This document shows, in pieces, positions 36,740 to 48,414 of a stretch of DNA of 64,000 nucleotides (position 1 is the first letter of the stretch; each line of letters opens with the position of its first letter). Position numbers and translations under genes: made by a program. The notes under the pieces were generated by a model. The model saw only the letters and a program-made list of their open reading frames with translations. It was not told the DNA's origin and made no database searches. The DNA is from Chinchilla lanigera (Eukaryota > Chordata > Mammalia > Rodentia > Chinchillidae), in NCBI RefSeq assembly GCF_000276665.1, contig NW_004955436.1, positions 18,236,258 to 18,300,257 on the forward strand. Direction: 5' to 3'.

Positions 36740-38750
36740 TAGAGGAAATATGTAAGAAATCAACCAAGTGCATTTCATTTTAGGATGGTATACCTAAAAC
36801 ATTAAGATTGATTTTTATTTGAAATATTGGAGAAGACGTTCTTATAATGAAACTTTTCTCACAGGTAGAAAATTATATTGTACATGATTCACAATACATT
36901 AACACAAATTGAAAACTACAAAATGACATTTAAATTTAGCCTACCAGTAAAAGAAATAGGCTTTTATGAATATCAAATATATTGAAAAGAAATTTAAAAC
37001 TCCCTCTAGCTTTCAGCTTTTGACAAATGGAACATTTAATAAACTGCTCCTTTGAAGAAAACTGACAACGCTACAGAAAACTTTAAAAGATATTAAAATA
37101 ATATAAATTGGTATGAAATTGATGAACTCTTGAAAGAGATACTGCTTTGCTAAGTTAAGTAAATGGAGCCAAGGAATCCTGTGGAATTGGTCGTGTTTTG
37201 AAAGTCATTTTGGATGAAGTGGTACTTTCTGATGGTAATAACATTCTCTTCTCTAAAGCTTACTGTGAAAATTTTCTTAATTTTAAGTTTATTTCTCTAT
37301 ATTACTATACAGTAACTCTGTGGTTGATATTTTTAAATGGAAGTGTATAGAAATAAACTACATCTGCTTTTGAAACACCTACCAAGAACTTTATTATTCC
37401 TGTACCACATGAAATGTTTAAGAAAGTATAAGCAATTCTAAAGTTTTGTTGTGGATGTCTAATTCTAGAAGCATAGCCTTCTTTTCCATGTGTCTGGTGT
37501 TCTTCCAAATCCCAAGTAAATATGCTTCTTTTACTTACTTTTTGAGCCAGCTTCCATAAGCTCAAAGCACAATATTTCAGGGTAATTAAAATTGGCTTCT
37601 GAATTATAAAAAGCACTAAACTACAATTTGGCCCAATTCTTAGTAGACAGAGTAATTATACCCAAGAGACTAATTACTTTCTCCCATTTTGATGTTTTAA
37701 AATGGTAGTGTGGATTCTGTGTCTTGGGATAATTAGGTAGTTGTTTAGTTTTGAGTATTAACTCAAATAGCTTACATTACAGGTCTCTATCCTTGGAAAA
37801 AATTTGCTCTGAGAGCAGTAAAGCTAAAACACTAAATTTCATGTCTTTAAGCATGACATTTCATTACTTACAAAATTAAGGTCTTAATAATATGGCCAGT
37901 TTTCACTTTAAAAATACATGCTACAGAAATGTCCCTAAATACTGTGATCTAAATGTAAATAAGCTGGTTATACAATTCTATTTCAATTAAGATCATCAGG
38001 AATGCTGAAAATACTTTCCTATGAAAAGGTAATAGTCAAGTGAGCTTAAGTTTTAAATTTACTTATCTAATCACATTTTACAATAACTTATAATAAAGGA
38101 TATATATCAATAAAGTACAGTATATTTTGTTTGACTTACTCTTTTGAAACTTGCTTGCTTCCTTTAAAATTATACATGTGAATTTCTCACTCTGCACTCT
38201 CTTGAAAGTTGTATTATCTTCACAAGATGCTAAACATGTATTTATATTCTAACTATAATAATAATGTAGTGACATTATTCAACTGCTTATCTTCAAGGAG
38301 CTCAAAGGCTTTTAGATAATATGTTATCACACTCATCACAGTATTTTTTTGAATTCTCATGTTTTCTTTTCTTTTTCTTCTGCTTGAATGAAATGACTCC
38401 AGAATAGGGTGTTGAAAAGAAAACACGTTTCTTGGATGTTCTATGAAGAGCATCTTTAATGTTTTTAATGGCTAGGGTAGGAAATCTGAAATTTGAGAAT
38501 ACCATTGAAAAATTCACACATCATTAATTCAAAAAAGATATTCCAATAAATATAATTCAACCTGTGTCAGAAAACAGGTTGACCATTTCATTATTCTCTA
38601 CAGAGTGTTACAACAGTGTACACTTAAAATTGTACGTGAGTAAGCAATATTTTCCAAAAATAAAATAGGTCTTGTTTCCTAAAATATCTTTTTAATATTG
38701 AGCAACAGATTGTTTGACTGTACTTTTCACTTTTTGGCTCGCTCTTTCTC
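36740..38750. other. Unique AT-rich sequence
   Basis: No repeats recognised. A 32-base segment at 38604-38635 lies between an acceptor-like attattctctacag and a donor-like gtgagt, but is too short to call. Confidence 0.4.
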
Positions 38751-38751
38751 T

Positions 38752-38925
38752 CTTTGGTTAATGGGGATGGAACACATGGCTTTCACATTGGTCTATGTTC
38801 CCACTTCTCTTTTATCTTTTGAGACAGGGTTTTTCTAAGTTGTTTAGGCTGACCTCCAAATTATACTCCTGCCTCAGCCTCAGGAGCTGGGATTACAGGG
38901 GTGCACTACATGCCCGGTCAGAATT
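38752..38925 (-). mobile_element. B1-dID dimeric SINE, antisense
   Basis: Complement of an ID-like part first (ttaatggggatggaacacat, ggctttcacattggtctatg), then complement of B1 (ttttgagacagggtttttct, actcctgcctcagcctcagg, gctgggattacaggggtgca). Confidence 0.8.
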
Positions 38926-39399
38926 CCACTTTCCACGTTAGTACCAGCTCAGTCCTTGAGCAGGATTAAGAGATCTCACTGAACAGATCCAGTGGTAAGC
39001 AGGATGTAAGGGAGGCAAGGATTAAAAGTTGGGAATTTCTATACACTGTAGCCAGCTTATATTTTTTACAATGGGAGAGGTTTTCAAAAGAGAATGTTGC
39101 ATTACATGCATTAATTGGAAGGCAAAAGCCTGAATATAAACAGAACTTTACTTACTAACATAGAAAAACCATACAAAGACTTGAACTAGTCTACTAATAA
39201 AAAATATGCAAAGAGAAAATATTTTAAATCTTTCAGACTTAGAAGATTGGGTTGCTTGCTAGCTGTGCAGCAGAATAAGATCAAAGATAAATGATATTTT
39301 GAGCTTGACAGACTGCAAAAATTACTGTGATATTAATGGAGTAAATCATTCGGTCAATGTTTACTGAAAACCTGATGTGTAAAAATATAGTATCACCTC

Positions 39400-39560
39400 C
39401 TACCTAAACTTTCCACTGGTTGTTCGTTGCAAATAGAATAAAAACCAGATCCCACCTTCAGGCTGCATAATTTGGCTAATTCTATCTTTTGACAGGTATG
39501 GTCCATGTTTATTGTTTTCCACATCCCCTTTGCATATTTTATGTCAAACTTGTGTTAGTA
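39400..39560 (+). mobile_element. Ancient L2-like fragment
   Basis: aactttccactggttgttcg, caaatagaataaaaaccaga and ccttcaggctgcataatttg loosely follow the L2 block read 'ccattgcctacaggataaagtccaaactcct'. Weak evidence. Confidence 0.3.
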
Positions 39561-39799
39561 GTAGTGTTGATTATATTTGAGGTACCCCATGTCTGAAATA
39601 CTCATGCTTGGGCTTTCAGTGACCAACCATTGACCAACCTCTGAGATTTTTAGCTTTCTTTGACTGATGCATAGTTTCTTAGCTCTGTGTTTTCTTCATA
39701 CTTACCTTTCTTTTCTAAAATATTTCTATGTGTTTAAGTCTTCATTTGTACCTTTTATTACATTGAGTATATATTCTTTGGAAGTGATTGTGTTGAATT

Positions 39800-40185
39800 A
39801 ATGGTATTGATTTGGGCTAATTTGTGGGTAGGTGTACATTTAACAATGTCGGTACCGATACCTGCTATGGCACATGGGATGCTGGCTTCATGGGTCCGTA
39901 CATAGCCTGCTACATTTAGCACCCTGTATACCGGCAATGATGTGACTGATGACCACCGGGCCACGTGACCAACCGGTTGTTTCAACAAGAAGGATCACTC
40001 TATGCACTTGGTTGGTCAATGCCTCTACTGATGGACATTCCTTGGTCATCACTGATTGCGGGAGTCCATGGGAATTCCTTTTCCTGAGAACAGTCTTCTT
40101 CCAGTGATTGTGGATTGGACTAGTACATTATAATGGTGCAATCTCGTGCTCCAATTTGGGGTGACTCAAACGGGGCTGCTAAGTT
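39800..40185. other. CpG-richer block of unknown origin
   Basis: At least nine CpG sites and a GC content well above the flanks set this block apart. Words include ggtaccgatacctgctatgg, ccaccgggccacgtgaccaa and tctcgtgctccaatttgggg. A plus-strand frame can be followed for about 110 codons with several stops (for example through MAHGMLASWVRT). No A-tail, target duplication or known repeat is apparent. A minus-strand frame of 76 codons also overlaps. Confidence 0.3.
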
Positions 40186-40569
40186 TTGCAACAACTTGTC
40201 AGAGATTCAGATGATTAATATTTCTAATTAATCTGATTTTTTTCCTGTTCTTATAGATGTTTAGCCAAAGAGCATGCTATAAAAATTTCCTTGAGGCTTA
40301 ATCTCCATTTCAAAGTCTTATTCTCAGAGAATATAACCTACAAAACCAGGTGTTTAAGTGACGTTAAACACCCTTTTGTGTATTATTGGCTAATACCAAC
40401 TTTTGTCAGTCAAAGCTTTCGCTTCCTTAAAAATTCATACTATTTCTTATTTTTATTACTGTTTCATTGCAGTTCTAAAAAGATAGTTTGGAAAGAATGC
40501 CTTTGTTATTTTATATGTACTAAGAAAAACAATTTTTTTTAGGGAATATATGTTTTAAATCTTACTGAA

Positions 40570-41710
40570 GTTCTATTTAATTTTTCCTCTTATACTGTGT
40601 GTATGTGTGTGTGAATCCTTTAGGAAATATTTGCAAACCACAAGAGAAAAATGCCTTTGTCCTATTTTTTTCTTATAGAATCTTTACAGTTTGCTTTTGT
40701 TGTGTGTATTTTGAGCAGTGGGGCTTGAGCTTCATCATGTTCTACACATGTATTTAGTTGTTGCAGCACCATTTATTGAATCGATATCCTTTTTAAAAAT
40801 TAAATTGTCTTAGGACTTTTGTTGAAAATGAATTGATTTTTTTTTAATGAATTGATTTTTAATTGTGGATCTGTGTGTGGACTTAACTGTTCATCGATCC
40901 CGTCTCTTCATATTTTGACATTGATGTTTTGATTACTGTAGCTTTATTGCACGTCAGCCTCCACCACTTTTCTCTTTAATAAAGCTTGTTTCAAGTATTC
41001 TAGGATGACATTACTATACAAAGAAAATATCATTAAAATAAACAAGAGCTGGAATTTTAATTGAGATTGCAATAAACATATAGATTAATTTCCAGATAAA
41101 TAAGGTTTTAATAATAATAAAACTTTTTGTTCATTAACATATTTCTCTATTTACATCTTTATTCTCAGTAATATTTTCTAGTTATAAGCTAAGAGTTTTC
41201 TACATCCTCTGTTAAATTTATTTTTAAATGGACAAAATTAATTTTTCAGAATCATTTTCTGATTGAGGCTTGAAAACAGGGATATATTGAATTCATATAT
41301 TGATGTATCTTTCATATTGTTGTATCTTTTGTAAATTTTACTTAGATTTAGTTTTTTTGGGGTTTGTGTTTTTATGTAAATAATTGTATCACCTGCAAAG
41401 CAAGTGTCATTTCTTTCTTTTGGTTCTTATTTATTTATTTTAATAGCATTATTGTACTTGGGATACTCAGTATTACCCTGACATAGGGTGGCAAAAGGGG
41501 ACATCCTTGCTTTCTTTTTCTGTTTAGATGGAAAATATCCAATCTTTTATTTTTAAACATGCTAAAGAGTATATAAACAATTTTTCTCAAATGTGCTTTA
41601 TCATTTATTCCTATTTGTAGCTTGCTGATACCTTGCATCATGAAAGGATATTAATTTTCTCCAACTTTTAAATAGATGTTTACTTGATTTTTCTTATTAT
41701 CACCATATGA
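40570..41710 (-). mobile_element. L1 ORF2 3' half, antisense, old
   Basis: Plus-strand words in the right antisense order: gcagcaccatttattgaatc, ttttgttgaaaatgaattga, gattactgtagctttattgc, gattgcaataaacatataga, tgtatcacctgcaaagcaag, and gcaaaaggggacatccttgc. Gaps and substitutions are many. It lies in the same orientation as most other L1 pieces here. Confidence 0.8.
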
Positions 41711-42342
41711 TTAATATGTGTTTGTTTCCATTTGTGCGTGAAATGTTGAATCTTTCAGAAAAAGGAAAATGTTATTTTCTGTTTTTAAAATCCAAAAGTT
41801 GCTGAAATTCACAAAATTGATAAAAAAGAGAACAGTAAAACTGATACCTCTACAGGAAACAATGAATTCTGGGCCGAGAAGACTTTCTGACAATTATTTC
41901 AAATAGATTCTTAAATATCATCTTTGCAAAAATAACAAAATCTCGTCATTTTAGTTAACTGCTCTTTCATATCCATTTTAACGTCATTGAACTCAAGCTT
42001 TTCATGTTTCAAGAAGTATTCATCAGTTTAAGTACAGCAATATTTAGTACAAAAGATTGCTGTTATGAACTTTTTTTTAAGGGCTCATGTAGGAAAATTT
42101 CAAACACTGGAAAAAACTTCAAGCCTGGTAACTGAAACCTTGAATATTGAGTAGAAAACTGTGTCTACATTAGGTTGCCTCATAATGTTTTCATATTTAT
42201 TCACTTCCAAAAAAACCCACTTTTTAAATCTAATAGTTCTGCACAAAGAGCCAAATCAATAGATTTAGTAGAATTTAACGTTGTGATAGATAGAAGAATA
42301 TATATTTGTATGGATTTTGTTTGTCTGACTTGTTTTTAGTTT
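41711..42342. other. Unique sequence
   Basis: Nothing recognised. Confidence 0.4.
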
Positions 42343-42415
42343 TGTTTTTCCAGGCTGGCCTTGAATTCACTGTGTAACCCAGGCTGGCCTCAAACTCACA
42401 TTACCTGGCTACAAG
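42343..42415 (-). mobile_element. B1-like SINE fragment, antisense
   Basis: Two aggctggcct words 30 bp apart (near 42352 and 42382), separated by tgaattcactgtgtaaccc, are the complement of the duplicated B1 internal segment. Confidence 0.65.
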
Positions 42416-42701
42416 AGTATAGTTTTTAAAATCAGAGAGCAAATTAAAGGATTAAGCACGTCTTAGGAACTAGTATATTTGGCTTTTTGTGGGATTGACT
42501 TGTTACTACTAAAAATTGCACAACAATTTTCAGATTTCATGATGATATCTGGATGAAAAAAGTGCTAAAGATCATTTCATATTAACAAGTGTGATTCATT
42601 TTCGTTTCTTTGCGTGGGCTTTTTAAAAAGGAGAGATAAAATTTCCAGATTTTATGAGACAAGCACATATTAACTTTCCATGTCTATGTTGTGTTTTTCA
42701 G

Positions 42702-42730
42702 GATGAAACGGAGATGATGATGCTCTTGAG
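42702..42730 (+). CDS. Candidate mini-exon (29 bases), unrecognised gene
   Basis: It is bounded by a strong acceptor (ttgtgtttttcag) and a weaker donor (GAG|gtgatc). Read from phase 0 it encodes DETEMMMLL and leaves two bases (ag). These complete an arginine codon with the first base of the next candidate exon at 44934. Support comes only from splice-site shape and frame continuity. Confidence 0.18.
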
Positions 42731-43015
42731 GTGATCACACAGGTCACAAATAGATAATAACGGTGATCATCTGTTTTCAATTTCTTCAGAGGTGGGCCTC
42801 TGCATTCCATAATTGTGTTGGTGAGCTAGAAAAAAAGATAAAAAGGGTTGTTTTATTTTGATATTTTTAAAACAACATTTCTGTGTTTCAATAAAGCACT
42901 TATTGTTCTAAAGACTTTACAAATATGTAAAAATATTTCCCAAGAGTTCCTGCTTTTACAGAGGGAAAATAAAATAACCAGAGACAGAGATACACAAGTA
43001 TTATATAGGGAAGAA

Positions 43016-43184
43016 GAGCACATGTGCAGTGCATCTTCATTCTATTATAAACACTGCTGATATTAGCTTTTACTAATATCTACCCAAAATAACAAAATAG
43101 TGTTCACAAGTCTGGGATCATAGTAGGTGCATAAAATGGGATATTGTTAAACATGTGATTCTTATTCCACTATATTGGAAGATG
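43016..43184. repeat. Left copy of a direct repeat flanking a MaLR
   Basis: This segment is repeated with roughly 80-85% identity at 43830-44001. Shared words include cacaagtctggg and ataaaatgggatattgttaa. It ends at the first base of the antisense LTR. Confidence 0.85.
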
Positions 43185-43186
43185 TG

Positions 43187-43605
43187 TGTCTGAGTTACTT
43201 TTCTCATTGCTGAGACAAAATACCTGACATGAAAAGTTAAAGAGAAAGGATTTATTTAGCTCACAGTTTATGTAGGTTTCAGTCCATAGTTGGCCGGCTC
43301 CAAGGCAGAGTAGCATACAGCAGAGAGGCAACTGTTCATGGTGGCAGAACACCAAAAGCAGAGAGAGAAAGAAAAGGCAAGACTCTTTCGTTCCTTATAT
43401 TGCATGCAGGCTACTTCTCCATGGGCAGGTGTCATGCTCACACCCTAAACCTATATCAGAACTATACCAAATCAGTCAGTGGTTTGGTTTTACTAATCAT
43501 GCATATTAACCCCAGCATCATACATTCTAGATTCAGCCACTTGGAAGAAGCCCTACCTATGACCACATGAGACTGTGGGGAGACATTTAGACACAAACCA
43601 TAACA
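43187..43605 (-). mobile_element. MaLR 3' LTR, antisense
   Basis: It opens on the plus strand with tgtctgagttacttttctca and ttgctgagacaaaatacctg. It has ggatttatttagctcacagt and ggccggctccaaggcag, and closes with gacacaaaccataaca. On the minus strand it is preceded by the polypurine tract of the internal region, so this is the 3' LTR of the element. Confidence 0.88.
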
Positions 43606-43829
43606 TTCCACCCCAACCCCCAAAGACTGATACACATCCCTTTATGCAAAAGGCATTTAGTTCATCTCCAAGAGTTGCCAAAGTCTTAATAGTTTCAGCA
43701 TTGTTGAAAAGTCCAAGTCCCAAGTCTCCTCTGAGATTTAAGGCAAACTCTTAGCTGTGAGTCCCTCACAAATTAAAAGGAACTTAAACACATTCAACAT
43801 TTGATGGCAAAAGGTGAACATTTTGGAAA
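43606..43829 (-). mobile_element. MaLR internal region, 3' end with polypurine tract, antisense
   Basis: Complement of gggggttggggtggaa next to the LTR is the polypurine tract. Further in are ttcatctccaagagttgcca, aatagtttcagcattgttga and caagtctcctctgag, which are shared with the MaLR internal copy at 54.5 kb. It is truncated at its upstream end. Confidence 0.78.
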
Positions 43830-44001
43830 GAATAAGACATGGGCAATATGTCCTCATTCTAACATGAACACTGCTGTTAGCTTTTACTAATATCTTCCAT
43901 CCATGGTAGCAAAATAATGTCCACAAGTCTGGGTTTATTTCATGTGTATAAAATGGGATATTGTTAAACATGCGATTCTTATTCCAGTATATTGAAAGAT
44001 G
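43830..44001. repeat. Right copy of the direct repeat flanking a MaLR
   Basis: It repeats 43016-43184 (agcttttactaatatct, cacaagtctggg, ataaaatgggatattgttaa, cgattcttattccagtatat), with short indels. The sequence continues past the repeat into tctttt-type flanking DNA instead of into an LTR. Confidence 0.85.
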
Positions 44002-44490
44002 CTCTTTTACAAAATCTAAGTGCAATATTAATTTTACTTTCCTTTGTTGCTAGCAATGGTGTTGTTACTAAAAGTTAGTTAGGGGAAAATGTTCATATTT
44101 TTCCCAAGAGATTTTTAAATGACTGTTTTGTTACTATCAATATTTTATTATTAGAAACTTTCACTGGCATTATGAAAATTAAAAGAAACATTGAGGTAAG
44201 AAAATAGATGTAAAATAAGAAATTCTTTATAAATACCTTAATGATTTGATATTTAAGTATTTTTTTGCAATTCTCACCATTTACTTGATTTACCCCATAA
44301 TGTAGAACTCATAATACACAAGAAAAGTACAGGCTGTTTTTTGCAAGCATTATAAAGGATAAAGGATATAATTTTTAATGATTATGGTTTACCACAATTA
44401 TCTACATCATATTTCTGAAGTATTAGGAACTGATTATTTATTTCAGTTTTTTTGAGTTCATTTACCTAGGTTTTAAAATTATTTTAATGA
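44002..44490. other. Unique AT-rich sequence
   Basis: A 41-base segment at 44155-44195 has acceptor- and donor-like ends (attattag, GAG|gtaaga), but its open frame does not fit the neighbouring candidate exons. Nothing else recognised. Confidence 0.35.
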
Positions 44491-44491
44491 A

Positions 44492-44690
44492 TTAATTAAT
44501 GGTATTGGAGAGTGAACTTAGGACTTTCACACTAAGTTACATTCTCAAGCTATATTTTTCAGTTTTTTGACAGGATCTCCCTAAGTTGCTAAATTTCCCA
44601 GGCTAGTCTCAAATTTACAATCCTACTGCCTTGGCCTCCTACAGTACTAGGATTACACATGTGTGTCACAATACTCAGCTATGTTTTGAA
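44492..44690 (-). mobile_element. B1-dID dimeric SINE, antisense
   Basis: Complement of ID-like text (ggtattggagagtgaactta, ttacattctcaagc), then complement of B1 (ttttttgacaggatctccct, cccaggctagtctcaaattt, ttggcctcctacagtactag). Confidence 0.75.
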
Positions 44691-44933
44691 GGTTTTAAGT
44701 ACTTTGTTAAATGTAAGAGAAATATAGGTTTTTATCAAGGAACCAAACACAAGAAAATATTTATCAGAAAGGATGAAATTTTTTAACCAGTTTTGCATAT
44801 TTATATCTGGTAACCTGAACAACTACTTTGAAGACAACAATATGCAATATAACAACCACTGATGAATTCATATCATCTGTTTTTTGAAATTCTGTATAAT
44901 TTCTAATTTTTTATTATCTTTTGTTCTCTTTAG

Positions 44934-45002
44934 AAAAAGAAAGTATAAAATGCAAGAGACATGTAATGAAACAAATTCTTTAGAAGGAAGAAAAATAAAT
45001 AG
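44934..45002 (+). CDS. Candidate internal exon (69 bases), unrecognised gene
   Basis: The acceptor is strong (a long T/C tract ending ttgttctctttag) and the donor is a perfect consensus (AATAG|gtaagt). With one base used to finish a preceding codon, the frame is open throughout and reads KRKYKMQETCNETNSLEG then RKIN. It leaves two bases that the next candidate exon completes as serine. The peptide is charged and polar, with no domain that I recognise. It could be a genuine small exon of a large plus-strand gene, or a pseudo-exon. Confidence 0.3.
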
Positions 45003-45395
45003 GTAAGTATAAAGTCACTTATTTTGTGGTATTTCTCCCTAAAGCATGAGAGAAATTATGTTATCCAAAGTATGTGAAAATTGAGGCACAGACAATATAA
45101 AAAATAATTTTGTCTCTCAGAATTCAATGCTAAAATATTCTATGTGGTTCCACAGTAGTATCATTGACACACTAAGTTCCATAGGCGTATCTTTCACAGA
45201 CTTCCGTTTGAGTCCCACAGCTCATGTAGATGGACCTAATAAGATTGGCGGTATTTTTGATGAATAGTAATGAGGTGTAAGAGCTGCCTTTGTTCAGAAG
45301 TAACAAAGACAGAAGATAAGCAAGTCATTTGCCCGTTACTGTTAAAGGTTTCTGTTTTCTCCAAGAGGGAGGACGCTTCTCTGTTTGGCTATGTT

Positions 45396-45511
45396 TTAGG
45401 GTTAGAATTGTTAGAGTTAGAGTTAGGGTTAGAGTTAGGGTTAAAGTTAGAGTTAGAGTGAGAGATAGAGTTAGAGATAGAGTTAGAGTTAGAGTTACAG
45501 TTAAAGTTAGA
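45396..45511 (+). repeat. Degenerate telomere-like hexamer array
   Basis: About 19 tandem hexamers of TTAGAG/TTAGGG type occur, three of them exact TTAGGG, with variants TTAAAG, ATAGAG and TTACAG. It looks like an interstitial telomeric-like sequence that has drifted mainly by G-to-A change in the fifth position. The valine/arginine and leucine/threonine frames on the two strands come from the repeat. Confidence 0.85.
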
Positions 45512-48218
45512 CTAAGTTTGGTTTTCACTTGCAGTGGGTGAAATCACTGTGTAGTAAAAGGGCAACATGCAGAGGTCTGGCTTTCAATTCCTTTTTTCAC
45601 ATCTATAGGTTTGTTATTAAAAACTAATAATGGTCAGGGATTGTTGTTTCATGAAAATCATTGAGATCTCTTACAATATCACTCAGCTATCCAACAAAAA
45701 ATTAGGCAGTAATAGGAATATTGGTAAAATATTCCAACATATCATCTCTTTATCTATATTTACTTCTAGTATTTCGATACAAAGTTTATGTTTGACTCAA
45801 CAGACAGATCTTAATGGTCTATTTGAACTAGGCCTATTCAGATATAAAGTATCAGAAAATAAAGTCATACAGTATAGTCATACTCACTAATACTCTATGC
45901 ATTGAGTTATGGGGCTCCAGCCCGAGGTCATTTGATAGAGAGTGGTACTTCTGCCAAAAAATACAACCAAACAACACAATAAATAAACCCCAACAATAGG
46001 TGCTTGCATATGACACGGAGAGTGATGATTATAGGTTGGGAATAACATTAAGAAAATCCTGAAATTCCCAACTGCAAGTCTGATAGCTTCATAATTTCAC
46101 CCCTTGCTTAATACCGAGGACCACAGAGTGGTATTTTAAACTTCTGTTTTGATTCTTGCACAGAATTTCTGAATTTATGTGGATGAAAGCTGTGTAGTAT
46201 CAGAAATAAACAGAAAAAAATGTGCTACAAAAGAATATTAGGAGGAAGATATAGACTTGAAAATACACCAGAAAGCAATTATTTCAGTATTGTTGAACTA
46301 TAAGTTATCTTCTGAAATCTTAATAGAAATCAGGTTCTGAAATCATTATTGGCAATTTACTTTTATGCCAACCTTTCAGTGCTTCCTTTCAAAACAGACT
46401 TTAAATGTACATTTATCCTATAAAACAAATACAAAGGCCATGAGGATAAGCTTCAGAGGAGCACTTCCAAGGATGTCAGAGGGAACACCTCTACCCTATT
46501 CAAAAGACTGAAAAATTAAATAAATGATTTGGTAACATTTTTTGAATAACTTGGAAGATATACAAGCCATGATATTTAGAAACCTTAGCAGTTTCCATTG
46601 GGATTTATGTTTTGGAAACCTTCCCAGAAACTCTAGTAATTATTTAAAACAAATGGGATATACACATAGTACAATCATTTTTGGAGTTTATTATAAGTGA
46701 TAGCTTATGCTGCCTAGATCCCATAAATAAATAATTTCTCTCCTGTAGTCCCTAAATCTAGCCACTTGAATCTCCTTAAACTACCTCTCAACACTCTTCT
46801 GTTCCTCTTAGATTTCCCTTGCTAATATCTTGCTTATATTTTCTTAAACCACTGCAAAAGCTGCATTTACTCTCCTAATTCTAGTTCTGTCATGCAAGCT
46901 TCAAAGTTATCTTACAAAAATACAGTTTAGATCTCAATATTTTTTGTTCTTAAAATTGAAGACAAGAGAGGCAGAAAGACAATGAAAAGAAAGAATACAC
47001 TGAAAGAATATTAGTAACTGTGGCTCACAAAGATATGCTGCCTAATTTTATTTAGGAGAGGAGGAAAGGGATGGAGATGCCCCTGAATAGCAGATGATGG
47101 CATTTTTAGTTAAAATGGAGGAGTCTGGAGGCAAGGACCAATGGAATTGTTAAATAGAAGATGAGAGCAGAATTTAGAAAAGAAATGCCTATGAGGTTTT
47201 TGGAACCTTATGGTAGAATCCAAGAAAGAAGTTTTGCAAATAATCAATAAATCATTTTTCTCTAAAGTTTTCTGTTTTTTTTTTTTTTTGTCTAAGTATC
47301 TTAATATCAGGGAGACAGGGAGACATTGAAAAACTAACTAATTATTTTGTGTAGTAAGGTCATCTCTGGGCCATCTTTCCCCCTCTGTTATTTATTTAAA
47401 TGAGCAATTTCACTGTTCTAAGTATGACTCCTCAAATACTTAGCATACTGCTCCAGTTTCCACTTATTTTTGGATAATACAAAGATGACTAAACACTGGA
47501 AGTGTGTGCGTTTTTGTGCTACTGGAAAGATAAGGGCCCCCTTTTAACAAATCTTCTGTAGCCTCTGGTCATGATAGGAAATCACTGGATTCCTTCTACC
47601 GCATAAATTGATGTGAGATGGGATTGTATATACTGCAGGGTTATCATTTGCTTCCCAACTAAATGAACATTGCATTGCCTTACATGATATTCCAGTAACC
47701 TAGAGTAGTTAAGCCATTTCCTTGGGATATTGCATACTACTGTGCTTATTGTGTGTGAGCTGAATTTAAATTGTTTTAAGAGGTGATTTCAAGGGTGAAC
47801 CCCAGGAACTACTCATAGTTACCCCACAGCAGTATTACTATAGAGCTCAACAGAAAACAGTATTCCCCATATTCTTCCACTGTTTAAATTACATTTAAAT
47901 GGTAGTTGAGCTTTATATAACCACACTGTATCCTTAGCCACATTAAACAGAAATTGTTTGAATACGGCACTGACAACTGTCTGAATCCCTATAATTAGTG
48001 AGATATCTATGATGGAATTTAAAGCAATTCCCTGTGGAGTAAATCAATTGTTCTCTGTTGTGTATCTTAAGTTTAAATGAGCTTATTTGTTTAAGATTCC
48101 TGGCTAAGAACGATGGTTCATTAAGACAATTATAAAATAAATTAAGGTAGCAGATCCTATTGGGAAAAAAATGCCAACAAGACTCACTATTTTAATAAAA
48201 ATATTTTTCTTTTGACAG
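45512..48218. other. Unique AT-rich sequence, presumed intron
   Basis: No repeat is firmly recognised. A T-run lies near 47275-47289, and there are weak L2-like words near 46780-46900. It lies between the candidate exons at 44934 and 48219. Confidence 0.4.
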
Positions 48219-48267
48219 CTCAATTGGAGCAGAAAATGATAATCTTTTAAACAAAGAAGAAAAATAT
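48219..48267 (+). CDS. Candidate exon (49 bases), unrecognised gene
   Basis: The acceptor is tatttttcttttgacag and the donor is TAT|gtgagt. Its first base completes the codon left by 44934-45002, after which it reads SIGAENDNLLNKEEKY and ends in phase 0. If the donor is not used, the frame continues for 13 further codons (VSAHPHLLPNNSL) to a stop at 48307, so it could also be a terminal exon. A further open 47-base segment with good sites follows at 48368-48414 (ttttttctcag, CAT|gtaagt), after only a 100-base gap. Confidence 0.28.
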
Positions 48268-48414
48268 GTGAGTGCACATCCACATCTGCTTCCTAATAAT
48301 TCCCTATAGTATTGTTTTGTTGCTTTATAATAATGGGCTTTGTCATCCAGGGCAATTTTTTTCTCAGCTGTCTCACTGCTATGAGACAAAACTATTTTCT
48401 GATAAAGTATACAT

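Noticed and set aside
38604..38635. 32-base segment between good acceptor and donor sites
   Set aside because: Too short to judge, and open in two frames. It was not joined to the other candidate exons because phase and context give no preference.
45270..45541. Repetitive valine/arginine and leucine/threonine frames on both strands
   Set aside because: They are translations of the telomere-like hexamer array.
45905..45990. ggggctccagcccgaggtca followed by an A-rich stretch, ID-like at first sight
   Set aside because: The A-box and B-box text does not follow in order.
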